Part shown: positions 43,953 to 57,583 of the stretch, piece after piece | How the letters are laid out: each line of letters starts with the position of its first letter | Position numbering within the stretch: position 1 is the first letter of the stretch | Source: Aphrocallistes beatrix | Taxonomy: Eukaryota > Porifera > Hexactinellida > Sceptrulophora > Aphrocallistidae | DNA length: 64,000 nt | Direction of reading: 5' to 3' | NCBI GenBank assembly: GCA_963281255.1 | Contig: OY725488.1 | Coordinates: 4,797,925-4,861,924 of the forward strand | The notes under the pieces: generated by a model | What the model was told of the DNA's origin: nothing | Seen by the model: only the letters and a program-made list of their open reading frames with translations | Databases searched by the model: none | Translations under genes and position numbers: made by a program

Positions 43953-45295
43953 CAGGGTGTTTCATAAGTCGTGGCCACTACCAAATCAAAGAAAATAAAC
44001 GAAAATTGTGCACGAATAGATTGTATTATTTATGAATATAATCACCATTACTCTCTATAACCTGCGCAATTCGCTTAGGCATTCCTTCAACAAAATTGTT
44101 CAGAATTTTCGGATCGATACTGGACCATGCTATTTTGAGTCTTGAAATTAGATCTTCAGTTCTGCATATTTGTCCCATTTCATCTAGCCTATCTGAAAGA
44201 ATTGCCCATATATTTTCAATAGGATTTAGGTCGGGAGAATTACCTGGCCATTCACCTTTCTTCCAAAATCTTGGGAAGTTCTTTGAATACCATGCTTGAG
44301 TCAAATTAGCAGTGTGAGCTGGTGCACCGTCTTGCATGAACAGAAAATTTGACATGTTCTGTAGCATAGCCCTCTCACAAATACCACCTGTTTTACGCTT
44401 TCTTCGAATTGCATCAACACAGGTCCTCTTTAAAATATGATCCCGATAGTAAGCACCATTTACAGTTTGCTTTTGAGGGACTATGTGCAGTTCCGAAACA
44501 GCAGAATGGGACATCATACCCCATACCATGACCTTCGCTGGAAATTTCACTTTGAAGACAGGCTCTAATCTTTCGCTGGTTTTGTCCCAAACGCGGTCAT
44601 TTTGTGGATTCGGGGATGCAAACAACTCAAAGGGGGACTCATCCGACCACAAAACCTTTTTCCAATCATCAACAGTCCAATGCTGATGGGCTAGGGCGAA
44701 AGAAAGTCGTTTTTCTTTGATCCTGTCGGTAATCCGTGGCCTTTTTGGACGTTTGTACGACCTCGCACCGATATGGTCCTTCAAATGCCTATAAACAGTA
44801 GTTGGAGAAATAGTGTAGCCTTTTCTTCGCAGTTTCTTCGCGATTTTCCTCGTTGACTGGAGTCGTTTGCCGATAGATTTAGCAATAACAATTTTGCTCA
44901 CATGGTCTAAAATCGGCGGACGTCCAGACCGCCCCTTGGTTTCCAGTGAAACTCCCGAATTATTGGATTGTGACCATCTTCGAACCGAACGATATCCAAC
45001 ATTAAGCCTCTTGGCTACCTCTTTTTTAGGTACTCCTGATTCTATCATCCCGATTGCCTTAGAACGCATGACTAACCCGTAGTCAGACACATTCATTTTT
45101 AAAAAATGAACAAAAAGTACAAATTATCAAAAAAAAAAGTAACAGGAAATAATATAAACGAAATAATGGTTGAAAATAGAGTGATTGTAATACCGCAGTA
45201 AAGCAGCAGAATAGGAAATAGTAATGCTCATGGTCCATTAGAAAAACAACTATTGATATAAAAAAATTTTTGGCCACGACTTATGAAACACCCTG
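43953..45295 (-). mobile_element. Intact Tc1-like DD37E transposon, 1343 bp
   Basis: The ends are perfect 25-bp inverted repeats starting CAGGGTGTTTCATAAGTCGT. TA flanks both sides (43951-43952, 45296-45297), and the outer sequence rejoins a satellite monomer (ACATC|TA|GTATGTAAATGAC). It carries one uninterrupted transposase gene. Perfect ends and an open gene suggest recent insertion and possible activity. Confidence 0.95.
44026..45096 (-). CDS. Tc1-like transposase, 356 residues, DD37E
   Basis: A cut-and-paste transposase of the Tc1/mariner superfamily. The N-terminal part (about 1-110) has two helix-turn-helix regions joined by the GRSGRPP motif (56-61), as in Tc1 paired-like domains. The catalytic triad is D152 (LWSDESPFEL), D256 (FLFMQDGAPAHTA) and E294 (SPDLNPIENIW), with 37 residues between the last two. 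That is DD37E and not the common DD34E. The region between contains FWKKGEWPGN. The length is normal for the superfamily and there is no internal stop. It starts about 200 bp inside the right TIR and stops about 70 bp before the left TIR, as expected. Confidence 0.95.
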   Translation of the reverse strand: MNVSDYGLVMRSKAIGMIESGVPKKEVAKRLNVGYRSVRRWSQSNNSGVSLETKGRSGRPPILDHVSKIVIAKSIGKRLQSTRKIAKKLRRKGYTISPTTVYRHLKDHIGARSYKRPKRPRITDRIKEKRLSFALAHQHWTVDDWKKVLWSDESPFELFASPNPQNDRVWDKTSERLEPVFKVKFPAKVMVWGMMSHSAVSELHIVPQKQTVNGAYYRDHILKRTCVDAIRRKRKTGGICERAMLQNMSNFLFMQDGAPAHTANLTQAWYSKNFPRFWKKGEWPGNSPDLNPIENIWAILSDRLDEMGQICRTEDLISRLKIAWSSIDPKILNNFVEGMPKRIAQVIESNGDYIHK

Positions 45296-46977
45296 TAGTA
45301 TGTAAATGACAGAGAAAAGATGATTGTAAACAGATTTCGGTTCCGAATGACTGAGAAACCAGAGATTGTATATACTTCTAACAACGAAATGACTAAATAC
45401 ACACGATTATATCAATATTCCGTCAGGAAATTAGTCAGAAACCAAAAAATGTTGAAACCTCTAGTATATAAATAACATACACCAGATTTAAAATCAATTT
45501 CGGATCAGAATGACTGTGAAAACAATTTGTATACTATATCTGCCGTGAAGAAATTACAGAGAAGCCAATGAGAGTTGATACATCTAGTGTAGAAATGACT
45601 GACTCCCCACGATTATAATACATCTAGTATGTAAATGACAGAGACCAGATGATTGAAATACATTTCGTTCAGAATGAATAAGAAACCTTAGATTGTATAT
45701 ACTTCTAACATCGAAAATGACTAAGTACACACGAAAACAGGGATTGTACACACTTTCAACATCGAAAAGACTGATAAAACTAGTTTGTATCAATATGCAG
45801 CAAAGAAATTACTGAGAAACCAATGAGTGTTGGTACATGTAAATAACAAAGTAAATAACAGAGACAAGACGATTGATAATACATTTCGGGACAGAATTAA
45901 TGTGAAAACACGTTTGTATCTATCTGCCGTGAAGAAATTACTGAAAAGCCAAAGAGAGTTGATACAACTAGGGTAGAATTGACTGAGACCCCACGAATAT
46001 AATACATACATCTATTATGTAAATTAGAGAGACCAGAATATTGAACATCCTTTTTTGGATCTGAGTAAACAAGAAACCTGAGATTGTATATACTTCTAAC
46101 ATCGAAATGACTGAGAAAACACGTTTTTATCAATATTCCGTGAAGAAAATACTGAGAAACCAATGAGTGGTGATACATCTGGTGTTAAAATAACTGTAAC
46201 CCCACGAATATAACACATCTATTATGGAAATGACAGAGACCAAATGATTTAAAAAACATTTCGGTTCGGAATGTGTGTGAAAACAGTTTGTATCTTTCTG
46301 CCCTGAAGAAATTACTTGAAACCAATGAGGGTTGATACATCTTGTGTAGAAATTCACTAAGACGCCAACAATATAATACTTCTAGGATGCAAATCACAGA
46401 GAACAGATGATTGAAAATACATTTTGGTTCAGAATGACATAGAAACCAGAGATTGTAGAAAATACTTAAAAACATGTTTATATCAATATTCCGTGAAGAA
46501 ATTATTGAGAAACCAATGAGAGGTGATACATTTAGTATGAAAATAACAGAGACCAGACAATTGAAAGCACATTTCGTTTCAGAATGACTGTGAAAACAGT
46601 TTGTTTCTAGCTGCCGTGAAGAAATTACTTGAAACATGGAGAGTTGATACATCTACTGTAGAAATTCATTGAGACGCCAACAATATTATATATCTAGTAT
46701 GTAAATGACAGAGATCAGAAGATTAAAAATACATTTCGGTTCAGAAAAACTGAGAACCTGAGATTGTATATATTTCTAACATCGAAATGACTAGAAAACA
46801 CGTTTGTAGTATCAATATGCCGTGAAGAAATTACTGAGAAATGAATGAGTGTTGATTAATCTAGGGTAGAAATAAGTGAGACCCCACGTCAAAAACATCT
46901 AGTATGTAAATAACAGAGTCCAGATGATAGAAAAATACATTTCAGTCCAGAATGACTGAGAAACCTGTGATTGTATA

Positions 46978-47260
46978 TCCTTACTATTAAAACTCGATTA
47001 ATGTATATGTGTATACATATATCTCTGTAACGAAATGATTGAAGAAACTACCAGGCCCAGGAAGCTGAGTTTTGGCATGTGGGAGTCTTTTGGCTATGGC
47101 TCCACTAAGTTCTGACCTCAGAGGAAAATGTCGACCATCATGGAATTATGACGTCATTGTCACCTTTTTATAATTAGACATTTCAGTTTTTCGAACATAA
47201 CTCAGCCATTTTAAGTGCTATATAGAAGGTTGAAATTTTAATAGAATGTGCCATAGCCTA
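46978..47260 (+). repeat. Family-H copy, 3'-truncated
   Basis: It starts TCCTTACTATTAAAACTCGA after GTATA and keeps the family sequence to about 47255, then changes to unrelated DNA that contains the foldback relative. The GC-rich end is absent. Confidence 0.8.
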
Positions 47261-47489
47261 CTGTATAGTATAAGGCCTCAGAGTAACTTGACTAGGGATG
47301 CGGTAGAAGATGGTTGAACTAATACATGCGCTGCCTTAAATCATTAACAAAGCTCAATAGAGCTTAGGAATGTATTACCAGCATATATAAATATGGTGTC
47401 AAAGTACTCATATCCGTTGTTAAAATTTAGATTAGTCACCATATGGTTGCGCAATAGGTTATATTTGTTCTAAGTGTTTTTATTATAAA

Positions 47490-47866
47490 TTTTTCGCATA
47501 GAACTGAGATGTGAATGGGTTAATACGAAAAATTTGGATTTTTTTCATGGAATGTTGCTACATTTCAGTGTTGCTATGGAAACGTGTTTTGGTCAGTGGA
47601 GGTTATATCTTGAAAACCGCGATAGCTAGACATTCGAACGTAATTCCATTTGATAGGACTATTTCCTATTAAGTGATAATATAATTTATTTGTCTAAATT
47701 CAATGGTTTACGAGTTATTAGACAATTTATCATATTGGTCACATTTGGTAATTTGTCGAATATCTCGTAAACCATTGAATTTACACGTCGAAATTATATT
47801 ATCGCTTAGTAGGAAGTAGTATATTCGCTATCAAATGGAATTACATTTCAATGTCTAGCTTTCGCT
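47490..47866. repeat. Diverged foldback-family copy
   Basis: The arms TTTTCGCATAGAACTGAG... and a mirrored ATCTCGTAAACCATTGAATT centred near 47735 match the 23247-23757 palindrome, with more mismatches. The right arm is cut short by the LINE at 47868. Confidence 0.75.
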
Positions 47867-47867
47867 G

Positions 47868-49012
47868 ACCTTGGTCCGCTTCTCTTTAGTCTCTATACTA
47901 GTCTTCTATTCGACCTATTAGGTTCCACCTCCCAGACATGCACTGCTATGCCGACGATACTCAGGTCTATCTTTCTTTTAAACCTGGTAATATCTCTTCT
48001 GAAGATTCTGCTTTCTCTGCCATCCAATCTTGCATCTCTGCGATCCGTTCCTGGCTCATCACCAACAAGTTGCATATCAATGACACGAAGACTGAGTTTC
48101 TTATAATAGGGACTCGTCAACAACTATATAAGGTTCAAACTGATAGCATCTCTCTTGGTGAGTCGAGAATCTCTTCTTCAAAGAAGTACGGAATCTTGGA
48201 ACTTGGCTCGACAATACCCTATCAATGTCTACTCAGGTCAGTAAAGTTGCCTCTTCCTGCTTCTACTACATCCATAACATCCGGCGTAATAGAAAGTATC
48301 TCTCTAGGGAAGTCTGTGAAACTCTTGTTAATTCTCTTATCACATCTCGTCTTGATTATTGTAACAGCCTCTTGTATGTTTGCCCCTCATCCCTCTTAGC
48401 TCGACTCCAGCGAGTCCAGAAGAGTGCAGCCAGGCTTATCTACAATGTCTCTCGTACCTTTTCGTCATCTCCTCTTCTTATTAACCTCCACTGGCTGCCT
48501 GTTAAACATCGCATATTCTTCAAAATTCTCCTCATAACATACAAAGCCATCCCATTCTCTTGCTCCAGACTATATCATTCAACTCATACAGGTTAAGTCA
48601 TCCAATCGTATTTTACGATCATCCAATGCCATCCTCATTGAACATCCTACAATCAAATCTTCAAAAACTCTGGGTGATCGTGAATTCACTTTAGCTGCGC
48701 CTGTTGAGTGGAATCTTCTCTCTCCGAGCATTCGGAATGTCCCATCACTTCTTCTCTTCAAAAATACCTGAAAACTCATCTTTTTCCGTATCGCGCACGA
48801 CACATCCACTTAAATAAATACTCATTAAATCAATTTCAGTGCATATACATTTCATACAAGCATACATACACATACATACAGATACATACACACAAATCCA
48901 CACATACATAACATGGACTTACTTGCATTGAATTATACAGCGCACTTGAACATATTAATATGCAATCTCCGCTATATAAATGTATATTTTTATTATATAT
49001 TATTATACATCT
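47868..49012 (+). pseudogene. 5'-truncated L2/CR1-clade LINE, reverse transcriptase end
   Basis: The plus strand reads LGPLLFSLYTS, then after a shift the catalytic CYADDTQVYLSF motif. It continues with SWLITNKLHINDTKTEFLI, a thumb region, SRLDYCNSLLY, RLQRVQKSAARLIYN and LHWLPVKHRI. These are signature blocks of L2/CR1-clade reverse transcriptases. Frameshifts occur near 47935, 48185, 48595 and 48690. The 3' end has GCGCACTTGAACAT and CCGCTATATAAATGTATA with a TA-rich tail, the usual tail of these LINEs. A short CATACA microsatellite (48846-48910) lies in the 3' UTR. A second tail occurs at 41645-41790. Confidence 0.9.
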
Positions 49013-50396
49013 AGTATAGAAATGACTCAGGTCCCACGAATATAATGCATCTAGTATGTAAATCACAGAGACAAGAATACTAAAATACATTGCGGTTAAG
49101 AAAAATAATACATCGTGTGTAAATGACAGACACACAATGATTGTAAATACTTTCGGTTCAGAATGACTGAGAACCAGTGATTGTATATACTTTTAACATC
49201 GAAATGAATGAGAAAACACTTTTGTGTTATATTCCGTGAAGAAATTAGTGAGAATCCAATTAGTCTCGATACATCTATTGTAGAAATCAGTGAGACCCCA
49301 CGATTAAAATAAATCTGAAATGTAAGTGACAGAGACTTGACAATTGAAAATGCATTTCGGTTAGAATTACTGAGAAACCAGAGATTGTATATACTTAAAA
49401 CAGCTAAATGACTGCAAAACACATTTGTATCTATTTTCTTCACGGAAACCGTGAAGAAAATAGAGAGAAACCAATGAGTGTTGATACACCTAGTATAGAA
49501 ATGACTGAGACCTCACGATTATTATACATCTATTATGCAAATGACAGTGACCAGAAGATTTAAAATACATTTCGGTTCAGAATGACTGTGAAAACTCGTT
49601 TGTATCTATATGCTGTGAAAAGATTACTGAGAAACCAATGAGTGTTGATATACCTAGTGTACAAATGACTGAGAACACACGTCATAAAAGATCTAATATG
49701 TAAATAACAGAGACCAGAAGATTGAAAATACATTTAAATTCAGAATGACTGAGAAACCAGTGATTGTATATACTCTAACATCGAAATGACTGTGAAACAC
49801 GATTGCATCAATAAGCCGTGAACAGATTACTGAGAAAGAAATGAGTGTTTATACATCTAGTGTAGAAATGAGTGAGAACCTACGATTATAATGAATTTAA
49901 TATGTCAATGACAGCGACCAGACGATTGAAATTACATTTCGGTTCAGAATGACTGTGAAAACTCGTTTGTATCTATATGCTGTGAAGGGATTACTGATAA
50001 ACCAATGAGTGCTGATACATCTAGTGTAAAAATGGCTGGGATGCCACGAGTATAATGTATCTAGTATTTAATTGAAAGATACCAGAAGAATGAAAGTACA
50101 TTTCGGTTCAGAATGGCAGTGAAAATACGTTAGTATCTATATGCCGGTAGGAAATCAGTGATTAACCAATTAGTATTGAATCATCTAGTTTAGAAATGAA
50201 TGAGATTCCACGTATATAATGCATCTAGTATGTAAATGACATAGATCAGAAGATTGAAAATACATTTAGGTTCAGAATGCATGATAAACATGTGATTATA
50301 TGTACTTGTAACATCGAAATGACTGATAAAACACGTTTGTATCAATAAGCCGTGAGCAAATTACTGTGAAACCAATGAGTGTTGATACATCTAGTG

Positions 50397-50739
50397 CATA
50401 TGTGGGCAAAGTGCGGCCCGCGGGGTTCGTTTGGAAAGGGCATGAATGCGGCCCGAAGAATTTTCTAGGACACTTTTAGCCCTTACTTGAGAGTAGATTT
50501 TATTTTTCCATTCATAAATCCCTTTCTATAATTCTATAATGGTATTGTACTCCAAGTACATATTTAATTGCAAATAGTACACTTGAATTATTATTCCACA
50601 CCTAAATTCTATAGACGTGTGTACTTGTATGTATCTGTTCGTTTTTCATGGTAGCAAAAACATTCTCAAATTTTGTGGCCCGCCAAGTCGACTCAAAGTT
50701 TCACTGCGGCCCGAAAGCTAACTTTTGTGGCCACCCCTG
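50397..50739. mobile_element. hAT-type MITE, 343 bp, perfect 8-bp duplication
   Basis: The ends CATATGTGGGCAAAGTGCGGC and GTGGCCACCCCTG are imperfect inverted repeats containing the GCGGCCCG word. Both flanks are ATCTAGTG (50389-50396, 50740-50747), which is itself satellite sequence. Confidence 0.93.
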
Positions 50740-51230
50740 ATCTAGTGTATAAATGACTGAGACCCAACTTCATAAAACACCTAATATATAAATAACATAG
50801 ACTAGACGATTGATAAATACATTTTGGTACAGATCACTGAGAAACCTGTGACTGTATATACTTTTAACATCAAAATGACAGCGAAACATATTTGTATCTA
50901 TTAGCCGGGAAGAAATTAGTGAGAAACCAATGTTTGTTGATACAGCTAGTGTACTAATGACTGAGAAGACACGTCATAATACATCTAATATGTAAATAAC
51001 AGAGACTAGACGATTGAAAAATACATTTCGGTCCAGAATGACTGAGAAACCTGTGCCTGTATATACTTTTGAAATCAAAATGACTGAGAAAACACATTTG
51101 TGTCATATTCCGTGAGAAATTACAGGGAAACCAATGAGTGTTGACATACCTAGTGTAGAAATGACTGAGACCCCTAGATTATGAGTGATGATACATTTAG
51201 TGTACAAATGACTGAAAACCAAACGTCATA

Positions 51231-51705
51231 CACTGCCTGAACAAACGTATTCGTACACCCCATAACTACCCATGCAAATAGTCATAATACTGATTTATTT
51301 AGCGTTTCAAGAATATTTAATTTGTGAGAGATACGCTTAATTTGACTTCAAATTCGAATTCTTCACATTCAAATTACCTACTTTATAAGTTTTCAACTTT
51401 ATTACTATTCTTCAAGTTTATATATTTTCAGCACTTGCTTTCCTATGCCACATGTCGCGAGTGATGACCATTGTATATGATGGCATTGGTGGTATGAGGT
51501 GGAACAGTATGAAATTTTTAACCTTGTGGGAGTGTAAACAAGTTGAAAGATTAAAAATTGAGTAATTCGAAGATGCAGAATTCGAATTTAAAGTTAAATT
51601 AAGCCTAGCTCTTACCAATTAAATACCTTGACTCGCTAAATGAATCAGTATTATAATATTTGTATGGGAAGTATGGGGTGTACGAATACTTTTGTTCAGG
51701 CCGTG
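51231..51705. mobile_element. Tc1/mariner-type MITE, 475 bp
   Basis: The ends CACTGCCTGAACAAACGTAT and its complement, with TA outside (51229-51230, 51706-51707). Long inverted repeats of about 170 bp per side. Related in design to 2597, 11790 and 31179. Confidence 0.9.
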
Positions 51706-51788
51706 TAAAATATCTAAGATGAAAATAACAGAGACAAGACGATTGAAAAATCCGTTCAGAATGACATAGAAACCAGTGATTGTATATA

Positions 51789-52290
51789 CACTCGAACCTC
51801 TCTTATCCGGACCTCCGATATCCGGGCATCTCTCCCAACCGGGCAGCCCTTTCGACATTTCGTAAATATGCATTGTCCTATTTTCAAGTCAATTATTAAC
51901 CACAATTCCAGCAATCATTATCATGTAATATTATTTAATGAACTTTGATAATGAATTTGGAAGATAATTGCGACATCTAATATATTCAGGGGTAAATATT
52001 GCTTAAAATGTATTAATCAATCGCAATGGAATAGTTCCTTTTCCTTTATAGAATATCTATTTTACAATCACCTCTCTTATCCGGAACTAAAGTTTTGATA
52101 ACCTCTAAGTTCCGGGCACTAGATATTGTTTAAACTCACAATCAAATTGACAGTTTTAACACTATAAACTGCTATTCAGGTTGATTTCTGAGTTACGGGC
52201 ACCTCTCTTACCGGACCTCCGATATCCGGGCAAATTCTGTTATCCGGCACCCTCCGGTCCGGCACTGCCCGGATAAGGGATGTTCGAGTG
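51789..52290. mobile_element. Pogo-type MITE, 502 bp
   Basis: The ends CACTCGAACCTCTCTTATCC and its complement are inverted repeats; TA lies outside (51787-51788, 52291-52292). The interior is nearly the same as 62378-62869, including ACCTCCGATATCCGGGCA and TAACCTCTAAGTTCCGGGCA. Confidence 0.92.
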
Positions 52291-53865
52291 TACTTCTAAC
52301 TTCGAAATGAGTGAGAAACACGATTATATCAATAAGCTGGTGAACAGATTACTGAGAAACTAATTAGTGTTTATATATCTGTGTAGAAATGAGTGAGAGC
52401 CCAGGTCACAAAACATCTATAATGTAATTCACAGTGACCAGACGATTGAAAATACAATTCGGTACAAAATGAGGAAGTAACAGGGATTGTATATACGTCT
52501 AGCAAGAAAACACGTTTGTATCAATAAGCCGTGAAGAAATTATTTTGAAAACAATTAGAGATGATACATCTAGTGTAGAAATGACAGAGATCCAACGAAT
52601 AAAATGCATCTAGTATGTAAATGACTGAGACCAGATGATTGAAAATACATTTCGGTGCAGAGTGACTGAGAAACCGGTGACTGTATATATTTCGAACATC
52701 AAAATGACTGTGAAAACTCGCTTGTATCTATATGCTGTGAAAAGGTTACTGAGAAAAAGATGAGTGTTGATACATCTAGTGTAGAAATGACTGAAAACCA
52801 AACGTCATAAAATATCTAATATGTAAACAATAGAGAGTAGACGATTGAAAAACATTTCGTTTCAGAATTACTGATAAACGAGAGATTGTATAAACTTCAA
52901 ACATCTAAATGACGGCGAAACACATTTGTATCTATATGCCGGGAAGAAATTAGTGAGAAATCAATGATTGTTGAAACACCTAGTGTAGTAATAACTGAGA
53001 AGACAGGACTTAAAGCATCTAATATGTAAATAAAAGAGACTATAAGATTGAAAATATATTTCGGGCCAGAATGACTGAGAAACCTGTGACTGTATATACT
53101 TTTGACATCAAAATGACTGAGAAAACTAAATGATATCAAAAGACATTCGTATCTATATGCAGTGAAGAAATTAATGAGAAACTAATCAGTGTTGTTACAT
53201 CCAGTGTAGAATGAATGAGACCAGATGATTGAAATTGCATTTCGGTTCAGAATGAGTGTGAAAACTTGTTTGTATCTATAAGCCGTAAAGAAATTACTTA
53301 GGAACCAATATGTGTTGATACACCTAGTGTAGAAAAGAATGAGACCCTACGATTATAATGCATCTATCTATTAAGTAAATGAAAGAGACCAGACGATTTA
53401 AAATATATTTCGATTCAGAATGACTGAGAAACAAGTGACTGTATCTATAAGCCGTGAAAATATTACAGAGAAACCAATGAGTGTTGACAAACCTAGTGTA
53501 GAAATGACTGAGACCCCACGATTATAATGCATATATTATGTAAATGATAGTGACCAGACGATATAAAATACATTTCGGTTTAGAAATACTGAGAATCCAG
53601 AGATTGTATATACTTCATACATCTAATTGATATCAAAAGACATTCGTATCTATATGCCGTGATGAAATTAGAGGAACCAATGAGTGTTGGTGCACCTAGT
53701 GTAGAAATGACTGCGACCAGATGATTGAAAATGCATTTCGGTTCAGAATGAGTATGAAAACTCGTTTGCATCTATATGCTGCGAAGAAATTATTGAGAAA
53801 TCAATGAGTTTTGATACACTTAGTGTAGAAATGACCGTGACCCCACGAATATAATGCATCTACTA

Positions 53866-55162
53866 GGGCATTCAAAAAGTCTTGCGGGTCATATCACAAA
53901 AGCAAATGTATACACTATAGAGACTAATGTAGTATATTCTTTATTCAAAGTAATTCCTCCTACTGACACACACTTTCTCAATCTTTCAACCCACTGAACA
54001 AACACTTTCTGTACTCTTCTTCCGGGATGGATTTGAAGTACAGGTATAAAGCAGTTCAGAGTGCTTGTCTCGTATCAATTTCTTTATCCTGGAGATAGAT
54101 TTTCAACTTTGGAAAGAGCCAAAAATCACAGGGAGCTAGGTCTGGTGAGTATGGAGGGTGAGGAAGTAATTCTATCCTCTCGGATTCCTAAAAATTCTTG
54201 GTAAGTTTGGCTGTGTGGGAACTGGCGTTATCAATCAATAAATTAATACTTCTCATTCCAGCCTTTGGACGAGCCTCATTTACATTTTTAATCAAGTTTG
54301 GTAGGATTTTCTGAGTAAAACAGGTCGCATTGATAGATTTACTAATACCGCCACTATTGAAGAAAATTGTGTACATTACCTTCGGGTTTCTGAAGACTTG
54401 TGCCGGTTTTTCATCTCCTTTCACCCACGATCGCATTTTATACTTGCTATATGGAGTGAAAAACCGTACACAAGTCTCATCAAGAGTTATAATTTCTGAT
54501 ATACGCCTAGAATCACACTTATCATATGTTTCCAAGAGCTTCTTGGCAGTATTCACTCGGGTGAGCCTTTGTTTCTCACTGAGAATATGTGGGGCCCATT
54601 TGCCACAAATCGATCGGTAGCAAAGACGAATGGTCAGAATTGAATGAATTGCTCCCGAAGACATCTCCATACTATGCGCTATCTGATCGACTGTTAAAAA
54701 CCAGCCTTCCATCACCATTCTCTCAATTATTGCAACATTATATGTAGTGTTGTCGGATATCGGTCTTCCTGAGCGAGGTAAATCTGCCACATCAGTATCT
54801 CCAGACCTAAATCGTGCAGCTCATCGTTCAATGGTGGATCTGGAAGGACAATCCATGCCAAGTGTCTCCTGCAACTCATTGTGAATGAGTACGCACTGGA
54901 TATTGAGTTTTGTTCGAAATTCAATGTACGCTCTACATTTCAAATTGACATTTCAAATTGAAAATCTTTAGAAGCCATTTTCTACAAGTATGCTGAAATA
55001 GGTGTGATGTGAAAAGCTAAAAGATTCTGAGTTTTTATTCAATCAGTCTATAAATTGGAAGATTTAAAGATAAGATTTAAGGCTAAATTATAAATGAAGG
55101 TTGAGAACTTTACAGCGGTAATAATTGAATACAACTCAATCCGCAAGACTTATTGAATGAAC
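53866..55162 (-). mobile_element. Mariner-type transposon, 1297 bp, decayed
   Basis: The ends GGGCATTCAAAAAGTCTTGCGG and its near complement (19 of 22 matches) form inverted repeats, with TA outside (53864-53865, 55163-55164). The size and TIR fit a complete mariner. It is inserted in the satellite and carries a broken transposase gene. Confidence 0.9.
53960..54979 (-). pseudogene. Mariner (DD34D) transposase, broken
   Basis: A second mariner lineage, clearly different from the one at 1275-2590. The start is probably near 54979 (MASKDF), with early frameshifts before a 200-codon open stretch (54790-54188). That stretch has VADLPRSGRPIS, WAPHILSEKQRLTRV, the first aspartate in ITLDETCVRFF, and the second in LLIDNASSHTA. 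An in-frame TAG follows at about 54187. The frame then reads on with ELLPHPPYSPDLAPCDFW, the third aspartate, at DD34D spacing. More stops follow. The gene is inactive. Confidence 0.88.
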
Positions 55163-57219
55163 TAGTAGTATGTAGATGAAAGATACCAGATGATTGGAAA
55201 TACATTTCAGTCAGAAAGACTGAGAAACCAGTGATTGTATATACTACCAACATCGAAATTAATGATGACACACGTTTGTATCTAAAAGCCGTGAAGAAGT
55301 GAATAAGAAACCAATCAGTGTTGTTAAATCTAGTGCAGAAATGAATGAGACCAGATGATTGAAATTGCATTTCGGTTCAGAATGACTGTGAAAACTTTTT
55401 TGTATCTATAAGCCGTGAAAATAATATAAAGAAACCAATGAGTGTTGATACAGCTAGTGAAGAAATTACCGAGTCCCCACGATTATAATACTTCTATTAT
55501 GTAATGATAATGACCAGAAAATAGAGAATACATTTGCATTCAGAATGACTGTGAAAACACTTTTGAATCTGTATGCTGTGAAGAGATTACAGAGAAACCA
55601 ATGAGTGTTAATACACCTAGTGTAGAAATGTCTGTGAACCCACGAATATAATGCATTTAGCATGTAAATGACTAAGACCAGATGATTGAAAATACATTTC
55701 AGTTCAGAAAGGTTGAGAAACCAGTGATTGAATATACTCCAAACATCGAAATGAATGATAACACACGTTTGTATCTATAAGCCGTGAAGAAATTAATGAG
55801 AAACCAATGAGTGCTGATACATCTAGTGCAGAAATGAATGAGGCCAGAAGATTGAAAATACATTTCGGTTTAGAATTACTAAGAATCCAGAGATTGTATA
55901 CACTTGATACATCTAAATGATATCAAAAGAGATTCGTATCCATATGCCGTGATGAAATGAGTGAGAAACCAATGAGTGTTGGTGCACCTAGTGTAGAAAT
56001 GACTGTGAACCCACGAAGACAATGTATCTAGTATGTAAATGACTGAGACCAGATGATTGAAAATACATTTCAGTTCAGAAAGATCGATAAACCAGTGATT
56101 GAATATACTCCAAACATCGAAATTAATGAAAACACAGGTTTGTATCTATAAGCTGTGAAGAAATTACTTAGAAACGAATGTGTGTTGATACACCTAGTGT
56201 AGAAATAACAGAGATCAGATGATTGAAAATGCATTTCGGGTTAGAATGAGTATGAAAACTAGTTTGTATCTCTATGCTGCGAAGAAATTATTGAGAAACC
56301 AATGAGTGTTGATACAGCTAGTGTTAAAATGACTAAGAACCCGTGTGTATAATAATTCTAATATGTAAATGACAGTGACCAGACAATAGAAAATACATTT
56401 GCGTTCAGAATGACTGTGAAAACTCATGTATCTGTATGCTGTGAAGAGATTACCGAGAAACCAATGAGTGTTGATACACCTAGTGTAGAAATGACTGAGG
56501 CCCTAAAAATATAATGCATCTATTAAGTAAATGACAGAGACAAGAAGATTAAAATACATTTCGGATCAAAATGACTGAGAAACATGTGATTGTAACTATA
56601 AGCAGTGAAAATATTACTGAGAAACCAATCAGTGTTGATACATTTAGTGTAGAAATGACTGAGAACCTACGATTATAATGCATAAATTATCTAAATGACA
56701 GTGACCAGACGATATAAAATACATTTCGATTTATAATTACTGAGAATCCAGAGATTGTATATACTTCATACATCTAAATTATATCAAAAGACATTCGTAT
56801 CTATATGCCAAGATGAGATGGGTGAGAAACCATTGAGTGTTGGTGCACCTAGTGTAGAAATGACTGCGACCAGATGATTGAAAATGCATTTCGGTTCAGA
56901 ATGAGTATGAAAACTCGTTTGTATCTATATGTAGCGAAGAAATTATTGAGATATCAATGAGTTTTGATACACTTAGTGCAGAAATGACTGTGAACTCATG
57001 AATATAATGCATCTAGTATGTAGATGAAAGAGACCAGATAATTGCAAATACATTTCAGTTCAGAAAGACTGAGAAACAAGTGATTGTATTTACTCCAAAC
57101 ATCGAAATGAATGATAAAACACATTTGTATCTATAAGCGGTGAAAAGATTACTTAGAAACCAATATGTGTTAATACACCTAGTGTAGAAATGACTAAGAC
57201 CCTACGATTATAATAATTA

Positions 57220-57583
57220 CAAGCGCGATTCGCTTGCTAACGCTGCGCGGCTGGCGGGACACTTTGTGTCCGCCGGAGGCTCCCTTCGGTCGCCTGGGAT
57301 CAAATTGGCTAATTATAAGGGGATAACATCTCTAGATATGTCTGTACTACTGTTATAATCGATATCGCACGAAAAATCCAAATACCAAATTTGTCAATTT
57401 CAAAAATTTTGATGAGTAATGATGACGTCATAACAAAGTGATGAGTCATCATTTTTTGATGATAGTTGCATCATATGTGAGGTATGTTAGTATACACATT
57501 CTATTAAAATTTCAGCCTTCTATCTCCTATAATGGCTGAGTTATGCTCGAATAACTGTATTACTTAACTTTTCAAAAAAGTGA
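57220..57583 (-). repeat. Family-H copy running into a gap
   Basis: It begins CAAGCGCGATTCGCTTGC after ATTA and continues with family sequence to the N run. The missing end is probably in the gap. Confidence 0.85.
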
